NCBI RefSeq assembly: GCF_004355005.1
Contig: NZ_SMSJ01000002.1
Span: forward strand, 186,001 to 250,000
Length of the DNA: 64,000 bases
Direction: 5' to 3'
DNA from: Dankookia rubra
GTDB taxonomy: Bacteria; Pseudomonadota; Alphaproteobacteria; Acetobacterales; Acetobacteraceae
The notes under the pieces are model-generated. The model was not told the DNA's origin. It made no database searches and saw only the letters and a program-made list of their open reading frames with translations. The first letter of the stretch is position 1, and each line of letters begins with the position of its first letter. Made by a program: the position numbers and the translations under genes. Below, one piece after another: positions 55,673 through 64,000 of this stretch.

Positions 55673-55794
55673 CGCGCCCGGCGGGTCGCCTCGCCCGGCA
55701 CGGGTTCAAGCATCCGCGCGCCGATCCGCCCTTGCGCCCTGGCCCTGGTTCGCAAGCGCGCGGCCGGGCCGTCACGCCCGGTGGCGATCTGCCC

Positions 55795-56904
55795 TTAATC
55801 CGCGATCCGCCGGACAAGCCACGCCAGCGCCAGCGCCAGCCCCGCCAGCAGCACCGGCACCCAGGCGATCGGCGCCAGGCCCAGCAGCGCCGGCAGCAGC
55901 CCGGCGCCGAGCGTCGCCGCCGCCACCTGGAACCCCACGGCATGAGTCGCCGCAGCGGCGCCCAGCCGGGCCGGCGTGCGCGCCATCAGCGTCGGGTAGA
56001 GCGGCGCCAAGGCCACCGCCAGCAGGCCGACGGCGACCAGGTCCAGCCCCGCCGGCGCGAAGGCGAAGCCGGCCGAGGCCAGTGCCGCCACCAGGACAGC
56101 CCAGCGCAGCATGCGGTCCGGCCCCATCCGATCGACCACGAAGCCGAGCCCGATGCGGCCCAAAGCCAGCGCCGCCCAGAACAGCGCCGTTGCCGCCCCG
56201 GCGGCGGCCGGCCCGGCGCCGCGGGCATCGACCAGGATGGTGGCCAGCCATTGCCCGGTGCCGGCCTCGACGCCGCAATAGACGAAGAAGGCGGCGATCT
56301 GCCGCCGCGCCATCGGGTCGCGCAGCACCGCCAGCGCCGGCAGGCGTGGCCCCGCCGCGGGCTCCGGCCCACCCCAGCGGGCGCGGCTCAGGACGAAAGC
56401 GAGGGACAGCGCCGCCAGCATCGCCCCGATGGTCAGGTAAACCGCCCGCCAGGACGTCCCGGCCGCCAGCAGTCCGGTGGCGACGGCCGGGCTCAGCGTG
56501 GCGCCGATCCCCCAGCAGGCATGCATCCAGTTCAGGTGGCGCGGCTGGAAGCGGGCCGCGGCGAAGACGTTCATCGCCGCATCCACCGCCCCGGCGCCGA
56601 GGCCCGAGAGCAGCGCCAGCGCCACCAACGCCCACCAGGGCGGCGCCAGGGCCGCGCCGAGCGCCGCCAGGGCGGTCAGCCCGACGCTGGCCGCCAGCAC
56701 CCCACCGGTGCCGAAGGCGGCGATGGCGCGGCCGGAGAGGATGCTGGCGACCATGGTCCCAGCCGAGACCGCCAGCAGAAGCGCCCCCAGCGCCGCCACC
56801 GGTTGCCCGTAGTCGAGCCGGAGCACCGGCCAGAGGGTTCCTGGCAGCGGGTCGGGCAGCCCGAGTCCGATGAAGGCGACATAGGCGAAGGCGAGCAGCG
56901 GCAC
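55795..56904 (-). CDS. MFS transporter
   Basis: A 369-residue permease, start GTG 56904. About 11-12 hydrophobic segments can be traced from MPLLAFAYVAFIGLGLP onward. Positions such as SGLGAGAVDAAMNVFAA and NWMHACWGIGATLSPAVATGLL recall the FucP/sugar-type MFS subgroup. Its ribosome site is not obvious, and a run of seven C lies upstream. It is 24 bases behind the aspartate dehydrogenase-like gene on the same strand, so they may be co-transcribed. Substrate unknown. Confidence 0.88.
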   Translation of the reverse strand: MPLLAFAYVAFIGLGLPDPLPGTLWPVLRLDYGQPVAALGALLLAVSAGTMVASILSGRAIAAFGTGGVLAASVGLTALAALGAALAPPWWALVALALLSGLGAGAVDAAMNVFAAARFQPRHLNWMHACWGIGATLSPAVATGLLAAGTSWRAVYLTIGAMLAALSLAFVLSRARWGGPEPAAGPRLPALAVLRDPMARRQIAAFFVYCGVEAGTGQWLATILVDARGAGPAAAGAATALFWAALALGRIGLGFVVDRMGPDRMLRWAVLVAALASAGFAFAPAGLDLVAVGLLAVALAPLYPTLMARTPARLGAAAATHAVGFQVAAATLGAGLLPALLGLAPIAWVPVLLAGLALALAWLVRRIAD

Positions 56905-56928
56905 CCGGCCGCCCCCCCGCGTCCGCGC

Positions 56929-57741
56929 CTAGGACCCGACCTTCAGCGTGCTGGTCAGGCCGCGCAGGCAGGCGAGAATCGAGAGCGGGGTGATCTTGCC
57001 GGTGCGCGGATTTTCCTCGGACGGCACGTTCTCGATCGTCATGGTCAGCCGCACCGTCTCCGCCTCCAGCCGGATGGTGTGGGTATTGCGCGTGACCGTC
57101 GGGTCGCCCCAGATCTCCACCATCGTGCGCTCCGGCCCGATTCCGGCCAGGGCCAGGGCGGCGGCGACGTTGACGTTGGCGGGAAAGCCCTTGGCCGCGT
57201 CGAAGGCATTGCCCTTGAAGACAACCGTCGGCGTGGTGATGGCGAAGACGTCGATCTTGTTCTCGGACAGGTAGGGGGCGCCCTCGAGGCCGCGCGGCGG
57301 CTTGCGGGTCTCGATGGTCACGCTGTCCACCTTGCCCTCGGCCGCGGCGCGCACCGCGTCCAGCCCGAGCAGCGCGCCGGTCGGGACGACGATGCGCGCG
57401 CCGGTTTCCCGCGCCCGTGCAACCAAGTGCATCCGCGGCAGCAACGCGCCGACGCTACTCGGCACGAAGATCCGGCCGCGGGCAATCGCGGCCTCGGCGA
57501 TCTGCTCGAAGACCGCGGCCGGCGCCGCCTCCACGACGATGTCGGCCTGCTCGGCCAGCCCGGCCAGGCCGACCAGCTTCGGCGCCGAGCGGAAGCCGGC
57601 GACGGTACGCCGCGCCTTGTCCTGGTCGCGCGCCGCGACCGCGACCAGCCGCAGCCCCTCGACCCCCGCATCCAGCGCCCGCGCCAGATGCGCTCCGATC
57701 GCGCCGAGCCCGCCGATCGCCACCGTCAACTCGCCTGCCAT
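56929..57741 (-). CDS. Aspartate dehydrogenase family protein (NadX-like)
   Basis: A 270-residue NAD(P)-dependent enzyme starting at ATG 57741 with GAGGGGC upstream. Rossmann IGGLGAIGAHLARAL (about 8-22), EAAPAAVFEQIAEAAI, PTGALLGLDAVRAA, FPANVNVAAALALAGIGPERT and DPTVTRNTHTI are typical of L-aspartate dehydrogenase. It may deaminate Asp to iminoaspartate for NAD synthesis, or act on a related amino acid. No nadA/nadC neighbour is seen; an MFS transporter follows closely. Confidence 0.9.
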   Translation of the reverse strand: MAGELTVAIGGLGAIGAHLARALDAGVEGLRLVAVAARDQDKARRTVAGFRSAPKLVGLAGLAEQADIVVEAAPAAVFEQIAEAAIARGRIFVPSSVGALLPRMHLVARARETGARIVVPTGALLGLDAVRAAAEGKVDSVTIETRKPPRGLEGAPYLSENKIDVFAITTPTVVFKGNAFDAAKGFPANVNVAAALALAGIGPERTMVEIWGDPTVTRNTHTIRLEAETVRLTMTIENVPSEENPRTGKITPLSILACLRGLTSTLKVGS

Positions 57742-57917
57742 CGGACGCCCCTCATCAATCCTTGCCGGCGTCGCGGTTAGCAGAAGCACGGGGCCGGGAC
57801 GAGGCCCCCGGATGGCCGCCTGGCACAACCATGGGCGGAACCATGGGCGCCTCGGCGCGCTATGCGGAACGACCAGCCCTGACGCGGGTCCGAAACATAC
57901 CGAGGAGCACGCCTTTC

Positions 57918-58271
57918 ATGCACGCCACCCCCCTGCTGCGCGGCCTGGCCGCCGCCGCGGTGCTGACCACGCTCGCCGCCTGTGACAGCACCCGCGACGG
58001 AACGCGCGGCAACCCGCCGAGCACCGCGCTGCAGCGCGCCTATGACCGTGCCACCGATGCGCCGAAGACCAGCGCCGACGGCACCGGCAACAACCCGTCC
58101 GGCACGGCGGCGGAGCGGGCGCTCGACCGCGCCGCGGGCACCGATACTTCGGGCGCCTATCCGGCCCAGCGGGACGGTACGCGGGCGAATCCGCCGGGCA
58201 CGGCGGCGGAACGGGCCTATGATCGGACGACCGGTTCGAACACGTCGGGCGCCTATCCGCGCAACCGCTAA
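57918..58271 (+). CDS. Repeat-containing small lipoprotein
   Basis: A 117-residue protein, lipobox LAACD (Cys22; Asp at +2 would suggest inner-membrane retention by the E. coli rule). The mature part has three copies of D-G-T-x-x-N-P-(P/S)-x-T-A-x-(Q/E)-R-A-x-D-R-x-(T/A) at about 27, 54 and 86; the second and third end with TSGAYP. GGAG lies 11 bases ahead of the ATG. Repeat units are polar and probably disordered. A terminator hairpin follows within an intergenic element. No known family. Confidence 0.7.
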   Translation: MHATPLLRGLAAAAVLTTLAACDSTRDGTRGNPPSTALQRAYDRATDAPKTSADGTGNNPSGTAAERALDRAAGTDTSGAYPAQRDGTRANPPGTAAERAYDRTTGSNTSGAYPRNR

Positions 58272-58283
58272 GCAAGGAAGGCC

Positions 58284-58383
58284 GGGGGGAGGCACTTCCC
58301 CCGAGCACCCTTCGCTTTCCATGCGTCAGCCGACAGAAATGCATGAGCGGTCCGGGGAGAATGCCTTCTCCCCGGCCTTTTTC
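58284..58383. repeat. Two-hairpin intergenic element, copy B
   Basis: First hairpin GGGGGAG-gcac-TTCCCCC at about 58285-58302, second hairpin CCGGGGAGAA-tgcc-TTCTCCCCGG at 58352-58375. In between, CTTTCCATGCGTC (58315-58327), CAGCCGAC (58327-58334) and ATGAG (58343-58347) share order and sequence with copy A at 47945-48071. Copy A carries extra bases in the middle. Confidence 0.7.
58352..58383 (+). terminator. Strong intrinsic terminator (hairpin plus T run)
   Basis: A perfect 10-base stem CCGGGGAGAA/TTCTCCCCGG around TGCC is followed by CCTTTTTC. It ends the repeat lipoprotein gene and stands just before the stop of the convergent SDR gene. It is the second hairpin of element copy B. Confidence 0.85.
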
Positions 58384-58386
58384 GTC

Positions 58387-59172
58387 TCAGACGACCGGGC
58401 TGCGCCCGCCATCGACGTTGAGCGCCACGCCCGCGATGTAGCCGCCGCCCTCCGAGCAGAGGAACAGCGCGGTCGCCGCGAATTCCTCCGGCCGGCCGTA
58501 GCGCCCCATCGGCAGCGCCTGGCCGAGCTTGCCCAGCCATGCCTCGTAGCTCTCGTTGGTCTTGCTGGCGGCGTGGCGGCGGCGGTGCTGGTCGCTGTCG
58601 ATCAGCCCGACCAGCATGGCGTTCACCAGGATGTTGTGCTTGGCGCCCTCGTTCGCCTGCACCTTGGTCAGCGCCATGCCGGCGGCGCGCGTCACCGCGG
58701 TCGGCGCGCCCTCGGCCGGCGGCGCCTTGGCACCGGTGTTCAGCACGTTGATGATCCGGCCCCATCGCCGCGCCTGCATCCCCGGCCAGACCAGCCGCCC
58801 CAGCCGGATCGCGGCAAAGAGCTTCAGGTCGAGGTCGTTCTGCCAGAGCGCGTCCGAGACCTCGAGGAAGGGCCCGCGCTGGCTGGTGCCGGCGTTGTTG
58901 ATCAGGATGTCGACCTGGCCGAAGGCCTGTTCGGCCTTGGCGAAGGCTGCCTCGCAGCCGGCGGCGGTGCTGATGTCGGCCGCGACGGCAAGAACCTCGG
59001 CGCCCGGCGCCGCGACCTTGATCTCGGCTTCGGCCGTGGCGAGCTGCTCGGCGTTGCGGGCGACGATGGCGACCTTGCCACCGGCGCCGGCGAAGGCCTT
59101 GGCGATGGCGAGGCCGAGGCCCTTGGAGCCGCCGGTGATCAGCGCGGCGCGGCCGTTCAGTGAAAGCTGCAT
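58387..59172 (-). CDS. SDR-fold protein lacking the Tyr-x3-Lys pair
   Basis: A 261-residue short-chain dehydrogenase-type protein. Cofactor motif TGGSKGLG (13-20) and NNAG at 92-95 are intact. The active-site strand reads INVLNTGAKAPPAEGAP and then Thr158-AVT-Arg162 where Tyr-x3-Lys is expected, so both the proton donor and lysine are missing. A branch of alphaproteobacterial SDRs with this NVLNTGAKAP signature exists to my knowledge; function is not established. C-terminal GVALNVDGG is normal. Likely a binding or atypical enzyme. Confidence 0.88.
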   Translation of the reverse strand: MQLSLNGRAALITGGSKGLGLAIAKAFAGAGGKVAIVARNAEQLATAEAEIKVAAPGAEVLAVAADISTAAGCEAAFAKAEQAFGQVDILINNAGTSQRGPFLEVSDALWQNDLDLKLFAAIRLGRLVWPGMQARRWGRIINVLNTGAKAPPAEGAPTAVTRAAGMALTKVQANEGAKHNILVNAMLVGLIDSDQHRRRHAASKTNESYEAWLGKLGQALPMGRYGRPEEFAATALFLCSEGGGYIAGVALNVDGGRSPVV

Positions 59173-59239
59173 GGATGTGGTTCCCCCCTTGGGTGCCCGT
59201 CATCCTGCCGCCAGCGGCCGGGATCGGGAAGGAGGGGGA

Positions 59240-59316
59240 TGGGGCGACCTACGGGGCTCGAACCCGTGACATTCGGCACCACAAGCCGACGCTCTGCCAG
59301 CTGAGCTAAGGCCGCC
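59240..59316 (-). tRNA. tRNA-His (anticodon GUG)
   Basis: Cloverleaf on the minus strand with acceptor GCGGCCT/AGGTCGC, an additional encoded G at position -1 (59316) facing discriminator C, loop TTGTGGT giving anticodon GTG, T-arm ACGGG-TTCGAGC-CCCGT and encoded CCA at 59240-59242. The G-1:C73 pair is the histidine identity element. Confidence 0.97.
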
Positions 59317-59362
59317 ACACAGACCCGCCGCGGTTGGCGCCGCGACGGGGCTGGGAATAAGG

Positions 59363-60556
59363 CTAGCCGGCCGCCGCCGTCAACTGCCGGCCGCGCGATT
59401 CCACCCAAGGCCGCAACCGGGCGAGCGCCGCGTCGATCACCGCCTCCCCCTTGCAGAAGGCAAAGCGGGCGTAGTGGCTGGGAGCTCCGGCCGAGGCATA
59501 GAAGGCGGTGACCGGGATGGCGGTGACCTTGGCCTCCTCGGTCAGCGCCCGGCAGAAGGCCACGTCGTCGCCGTTGAAGCCGAGCGGGCGGAAGTCGGTG
59601 GTGATGAAGTAGGACCCCTGGGTCGGCAGCACGCCGAAGCCGAGCTCGGCCAGGCCCTTCGCCAGCCGGTCGCGCTTGGCCTGCAGGTGGGCGGACAGTC
59701 CGGCAAAGTAGCCGTCGTCCTTCAGCAGCCCGACTGCCACGCCGCGCTGCAGGTTGGGCGGCGTGGTGAAGGTCAGGTTCTGGTGCGCCTTGGCCACGTT
59801 GGGCGCGAGGCTGCGGTCGCAGGTGATGTAGCCCACCTTCCAGCCGGTCAGGCTGAAGGTCTTCCCCGCGCTACCGATCCGCATGCAGCGCTCGCGCATC
59901 CCCGGCAGGGTCATCAGCGGGATGTGCTTCCAGCCGTCGAAGGTCAGGTGCTCGTAGACCTCGTCGCAGATGGCGTAGCAATCGTGCCGCTGCACCAGCT
60001 CGGCGATGAAGGCCAGCTCGGCGGCGGTGAAGACCTTGCCGGTCGGATTCATCGGGGTGTTGAACAGGATCGCCTTGGTCTTCGGCCCGAAGGCGGCGGC
60101 GAGTTCGGCGCGCGGCAGCGCCCAGTCCGGCGGGTTCAGCCGGACCAGCTTCGGGATGGCGCCGAGCAGCTTCACCACGGGCAGGTAGGTGTCGTAGAGC
60201 GGCTCGATCAGCACGCATTCGTCGCCCGGGTTCAGCACCGCCATGAGACAGGCGGTGATCGCTTCCGTGGCGCCCGAGGTGACGACGACCTCGGCATTCG
60301 GGTCGGCCTCGATCCCGTAGAAGCGGCGGTTGTGGGCGGCGACGGCCTGGCGCAGCTCCGGCACCCCGGTCAGCGGCGGGTACTGGTTGCGGCCGTCCTT
60401 CAGCGCCGCGGCCGCGGCCTCGATCACGTCCTCGGGCCCGTCGTAGTCGGGGAAGCCCTGGCCGAGGTTGATCGCGCCATGCTCCAGCGCCAGCGCGCTC
60501 ATGACGGTGAAGATGGTGGTGCCGGTGGCCGACAGCAGGCTGTTCTGCGGCTGCAT
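59363..60556 (-). CDS. Class I aminotransferase (methionine/kynurenine-type)
   Basis: A 397-residue PLP enzyme starting at ATG 60556. Marks: INLGQGFPDYDGPEDVIEAA, QYPPLTGVPELRQAVAAH, FNTPMNPTGKVF, the Schiff-base Lys in AGKTFSLTGWKVGY and AHQNLTFTTPPNLQ. The style (LGQGFPD...QYPP) fits the YbdL/kynurenine aminotransferase group. It is upstream of tRNA-His on the same strand and divergent from glnB over a 361-base gap. Confidence 0.92.
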   Translation of the reverse strand: MQPQNSLLSATGTTIFTVMSALALEHGAINLGQGFPDYDGPEDVIEAAAAALKDGRNQYPPLTGVPELRQAVAAHNRRFYGIEADPNAEVVVTSGATEAITACLMAVLNPGDECVLIEPLYDTYLPVVKLLGAIPKLVRLNPPDWALPRAELAAAFGPKTKAILFNTPMNPTGKVFTAAELAFIAELVQRHDCYAICDEVYEHLTFDGWKHIPLMTLPGMRERCMRIGSAGKTFSLTGWKVGYITCDRSLAPNVAKAHQNLTFTTPPNLQRGVAVGLLKDDGYFAGLSAHLQAKRDRLAKGLAELGFGVLPTQGSYFITTDFRPLGFNGDDVAFCRALTEEAKVTAIPVTAFYASAGAPSHYARFAFCKGEAVIDAALARLRPWVESRGRQLTAAAG

Positions 60557-61256
<700 letters not shown>

Positions 61257-61514
61257 ACCGCAAGCGGCCGGCCGGGGGCGGGCCGCCTGCACGACGGGTG
61301 CGCTGGATACCCCGGCCATCGCCCAGGCGGCGATGGCCGGGACCAGGGCACCGGGAACACGCCGCGACCGGGACGAGCCCACGGTTCGCGGCGGATTACC
61401 CGGGCAACAGGCCGCCGCGCGCGAGCCTGGGGCACGGGTCGCGGCGTGCGCCGCGCCGAGGGGGCGAAAGGGAATCCCGTAAGGGTTCCGGGACCAGTCA
61501 GGGGTACAGGTTAC

Positions 61515-62936
61515 ATGGCAGACAAGGCAGCCGCCATCTCCAAGGTCATGGAAATGATCAAGGAGCACAGCGTCGAATACGTCGACTTCCGCTTCACCGA
61601 CCCGCGCGGCAAGTGGCAGCACACCGCCCAGCACATCTCGACGGTCGATGAGGATACCTTCGTCGACGGCATCATGTTCGACGGGTCCTCGATCGCCGGC
61701 TGGAAGGCGATCAACGAGTCCGACATGATCCTGATGCCGGACCCGGTGAACGCCTGCATGGACCCGTTCAGCGCCAAGCCGCAGCTGATCCTGTTCTGCG
61801 ACATCATCGAGCCCTCGACCGGCCAGTTCTACGCCCGCGACCCGCGCGCCACCGCCAAGCTGGCCGAGGCCTATGTCGCCTCCTCCGGCGTCGGCGACAG
61901 CGTCCTGGTCGGCGCCGAGGCCGAGTTCTTCGTCTTCGACAGCGTCCGCTTCGGCACCGGCGGCAACTTCGCCAGCCATTTCCTGGAGAGCGTCGAGGGC
62001 CCGGGGTCGTCGATGAAGGAATACCCGGAAGGCAATATGGGCCACCGCCCCGGCGTGAAGGGCGGCTACTTCCCGGTGGCGCCGGTCGACGGCGACGTCG
62101 ACCTGCGCGCCGAGATGCTCTCGACCATGGGCGAGATGGGCCTGCCGATCGAGAAGCACCACCACGAGGTGGCGCAGTCGCAGCACGAGCTGGGCACCAA
62201 GTTCGGCACGCTGACGACGATGGCCGACCAGATGCAAATCTACAAGTACTGCGTTCACAACGTCGCCCACAGCTACGGCAAGACCGCGACCTTCATGCCG
62301 AAGCCGATCTACGGCGACAACGGCTCGGGCATGCACACTCATCTGTCCATCTGGAAGGAAGGCAAGCCGCTGTTCGCCGGCAACGGCTATGCCGACCTGT
62401 CGGAGCTCTGCCTCTACGCCATCGGCGGCATCATCAAGCACGCCAAGGCGGTGAACGCCTTCACCAACCCCTCGACCAACAGCTACAAGCGGCTGATCCC
62501 GGGCTTCGAGGCGCCGGTGCTGCTGGCCTATTCGGCCCGCAACCGCTCGGCCTCCTGCCGCATCCCCTATACGACGAGCCCGAAGGCGAAGCGCGTCGAG
62601 GTGCGGTTCCCGGATGCCTCGGCCAACCCGTACCTGGCCTATGCCGCGCTGACCATGGCGGCGATGGACGGCATCAAGAACCGCATCCATCCAGGCGACC
62701 CGATGGACAAGGATCTCTATGACCTGCCGCCGGAGGAGCTGAAGGGCATCCCGACGGTCTGCGGTTCGCTGCGCGAGGCGCTGGGCGCGCTCGAGGCCGA
62801 CCACGACTTCCTGCTGGAAGGCGGCGTCTTCAGCCTCGACCAGATCCAGAGCTACATCGAGCTGAAGTGGTCGGAGGTCTACCGCTTCGAGCACACCCCG
62901 CACCCCGTCGAGTTCGAGATGTACTACTCCGTCTGA
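61515..62936 (+). CDS. glnA: Glutamine synthetase type I
   Basis: A 473-residue enzyme. Marks: [22 protein letters not shown] (beta-grasp), [10 protein letters not shown] metal site, [50 protein letters not shown] and the adenylylation loop [10 protein letters not shown] with Tyr modified by GlnE. Length fits GSI-beta. Follows glnB; a hairpin (GGAATCC/GGGTTCC, 61471-61489) lies in the leader. A terminator follows directly. Confidence 0.98.
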   Translation: MADKAAAISKVMEMIKEHSVEYVDFRFTDPRGKWQHTAQHISTVDEDTFVDGIMFDGSSIAGWKAINESDMILMPDPVNACMDPFSAKPQLILFCDIIEPSTGQFYARDPRATAKLAEAYVASSGVGDSVLVGAEAEFFVFDSVRFGTGGNFASHFLESVEGPGSSMKEYPEGNMGHRPGVKGGYFPVAPVDGDVDLRAEMLSTMGEMGLPIEKHHHEVAQSQHELGTKFGTLTTMADQMQIYKYCVHNVAHSYGKTATFMPKPIYGDNGSGMHTHLSIWKEGKPLFAGNGYADLSELCLYAIGGIIKHAKAVNAFTNPSTNSYKRLIPGFEAPVLLAYSARNRSASCRIPYTTSPKAKRVEVRFPDASANPYLAYAALTMAAMDGIKNRIHPGDPMDKDLYDLPPEELKGIPTVCGSLREALGALEADHDFLLEGGVFSLDQIQSYIELKWSEVYRFEHTPHPVEFEMYYSV

Positions 62937-62962
62937 CCGGACCGGCTTCGGCGACGCAGGAG

Positions 62963-62990
62963 GGCCCCGCCGGCGACGGCGGGGCCTTTT
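62963..62990 (+). terminator. Rho-independent terminator of glnA
   Basis: GGCCCCGCCG pairs perfectly with CGGCGGGGCC around GCGA and is followed by TTTT. It lies 26 bases after the glnA stop and just before the end of the convergent gene. Confidence 0.92.
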
Positions 62991-62995
62991 CCGTT

Positions 62996-63679
62996 TCAGG
63001 CCGGCTCCAGCCCGCCGGCGCGCAGCAGGTCGGCCGTCAGCGCCGCGGCCAGCCAGCGCAACAGGGCCGCCGCGCGCGCATCGGCGCCCGCGAACAGTGC
63101 CGCGGTGAAGACCGCGCGGGTATTGATCGCCTCCGGCACCGGGCCGACGATCTCGACGCCCGGGATCGCCATCAGCTCGCTCACCTGCTGGATCGCCAGC
63201 GCCACCTCGCCGCGCGCCGCGAGCTCGGCGGTGAAGCCCTGCGGGATCACGGTCGCCTTGGCATTGACCTCGGCGGCGATGCCCAGCCGCTCGATCAGCC
63301 CGGCGAAGAAGATGCCGCTGGCCCCGGCGCGGGAATAGGCCAGGCTCGGCGCCGCCAGCAGCGCGGCGCGGAATGCCTCGGGCGTCGCAATGTCGGGATG
63401 CGGCGCGCCCGCCCGCACCGCGACGCCGACCGAGGAGCGGCAGAGATCGACCCGGCCCGCGCCGTCCAGCACGCCTGCCGCCGCCTGCGCCGCGATGCCC
63501 TCGGCGGTCAGGATGGCGATGTCGGCCCGCTCCCCCGCCTCGATCGCCGCGACCAGGCGTGCCGTCGGGTCGAAGCGGATCTCCGGGCGGAAGCCCGCCG
63601 CCTCCGCCGCCGGCAGCAGGTCGCGCACCACGCCGAGCACGCCGAGCGTGGAAAGGACCCGGATGGGTGGGGTGGTCAT
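62996..63679 (-). CDS. Solute-binding-like protein (ModA/extracellular type, no signal)
   Basis: A 227-residue protein resembling the molybdate/thiosulfate binding fold: IRVLSTLGVLGVVRDLLPAAE at the start, ADIAILTAEGIAAQAAAG, VGVAVRAGAPHPDIATPEAFRAALL, YSRAGASGIFF and ELAARGEVALAIQQVSELM. There is no signal peptide, so it is either cytoplasmic or its start is misjudged. A gap of 17 bases follows the partial phosphoesterase gene on the same strand. Many such signal-less SBP-like proteins are annotated as putative ABC substrate binders; function unknown. Confidence 0.7.
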   Translation of the reverse strand: MTTPPIRVLSTLGVLGVVRDLLPAAEAAGFRPEIRFDPTARLVAAIEAGERADIAILTAEGIAAQAAAGVLDGAGRVDLCRSSVGVAVRAGAPHPDIATPEAFRAALLAAPSLAYSRAGASGIFFAGLIERLGIAAEVNAKATVIPQGFTAELAARGEVALAIQQVSELMAIPGVEIVGPVPEAINTRAVFTAALFAGADARAAALLRWLAAALTADLLRAGGLEPA

Positions 63680-63696
63680 GCGGCAGCCTCCTGGGC

Positions 63697-64000
63697 TCAG
63701 CGTGGATAGGTTTCGGGCCGGACGTCTTCCAGCCAGTGATGCGCCAGCCCCGCCGGCGCGACCAGGGCGGTCTCCGCGGCATCCTCGCCCAACCGGTGCA
63801 GCAGCGCGCCCGGCAGCCGGTCCCCCGGCAGACCCGGCTGCATCTCCGGCTCACAGAGGAAGGAAACCGGCGGAGCCCAGGCATAGCAGACCGCGCCGCG
63901 GGCAAAACGATGGTGCAGGTGGAGGTGGCCGGAGGCGACCAGGCGCAGCCCGGGATGCTCGAGCAGGGGGCGCAGCGCGGCGCGCGCCTCGGGCGCCACC
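63697..64000 (-). CDS. Metallophosphoesterase, C-terminal part (cut by window edge)
   Basis: Only about 100 C-terminal residues are visible. The motif LVASGHLHLHH with GH-x-H is the last metal-binding element of calcineurin-like phosphoesterases; the remaining motifs lie outside the window. Following RFARGAVCYAWAPPVSF fits a 3',5'-cAMP phosphodiesterase-like (CpdA-type) end. A GTG at 63999 is not claimed as a start. The stop at 63697 is 17 bases ahead of the next gene's start. Confidence 0.75.
   Translation of the reverse strand, partial: VAPEARAALRPLLEHPGLRLVASGHLHLHHRFARGAVCYAWAPPVSFLCEPEMQPGLPGDRLPGALLHRLGEDAAETALVAPAGLAHHWLEDVRPETYPR

Overview
The window is very GC-rich (about 70 percent by eye, with strong G/C at third codon positions) and reads as an ordinary chromosomal segment of an alphaproteobacterium. 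The gene set best fits the Acetobacteraceae, Roseomonas-like: class I PHA synthase, sorbosone-dehydrogenase-type beta-propeller, class II GlpX, short-type ArgC, a Bug/TctC transporter and a divergent PEP carboxylase. This placement is inference from gene content only. I see no transposase, integrase, phage gene or CRISPR array.

Layout. 1-2.9 kb: edge of argS, then divergent flavohaemoglobin and an NsrR-like Rrf2 regulator sharing a palindromic operator. 3.3-8.8 kb: old-yellow-enzyme oxidoreductase, divergent PEP carboxylase, sorbosone-dehydrogenase-like lipoprotein. 8.9-11.6 kb: PepSY/response regulator/histidine kinase operon with an inverted pair of 11-bp-spaced direct repeats at its promoter. 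11.5-17.1 kb: DegT aminotransferase plus sugar epimerase, ion channel, RidA, YqhA, a stand-alone HIRAN protein and an unknown protein. 17.1-22.1 kb: membrane-bound, Cys-type formate dehydrogenase (gamma, beta, alpha and a small TAT protein). 22.7-32.2 kb: one 3143-codon gene for a giant repeat protein (alternating DUF11-like blocks, five SdrD-B repeats, degenerate RTX, six FG-GAP-like repeats).

32.3-41.8 kb: tRNA-Glu, recJ, glpX, hom, an AlaC-like aminotransferase, a lipoprotein, phaC and two tandem paralogous lipoproteins. A 14-base G tract (on the coding strand) lies just before recJ. 42-48 kb: ketopantoate-reductase-like protein and CoA ligase, divergent from a complete tripartite tricarboxylate transporter (tctCBA). 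48-54.5 kb: gamma carbonic anhydrase, argC, rplM-rpsI, an IlvD/Edd dehydratase with a perfect palindrome upstream, and an M20 amidohydrolase. 54.7-55.7 kb: a frameshifted remnant of a membrane-protein family. 55.8-60.6 kb: MFS transporter, aspartate dehydrogenase-like protein, repeat lipoprotein, SDR lacking its catalytic residues, tRNA-His and an aminotransferase. 60.8-63 kb: glnB-glnA behind a good sigma-54 promoter. The right edge holds a solute-binding-like protein and a cut metallophosphoesterase.

The most unusual items are the giant surface-type protein with its alternating repeat grammar, the two related two-hairpin intergenic elements (47.95 kb and 58.3 kb), the tandem lipoprotein paralogues, the divergent PEP carboxylase and the regulatory palindromes. 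I did not find a clear new multi-gene defence or biosynthetic system.
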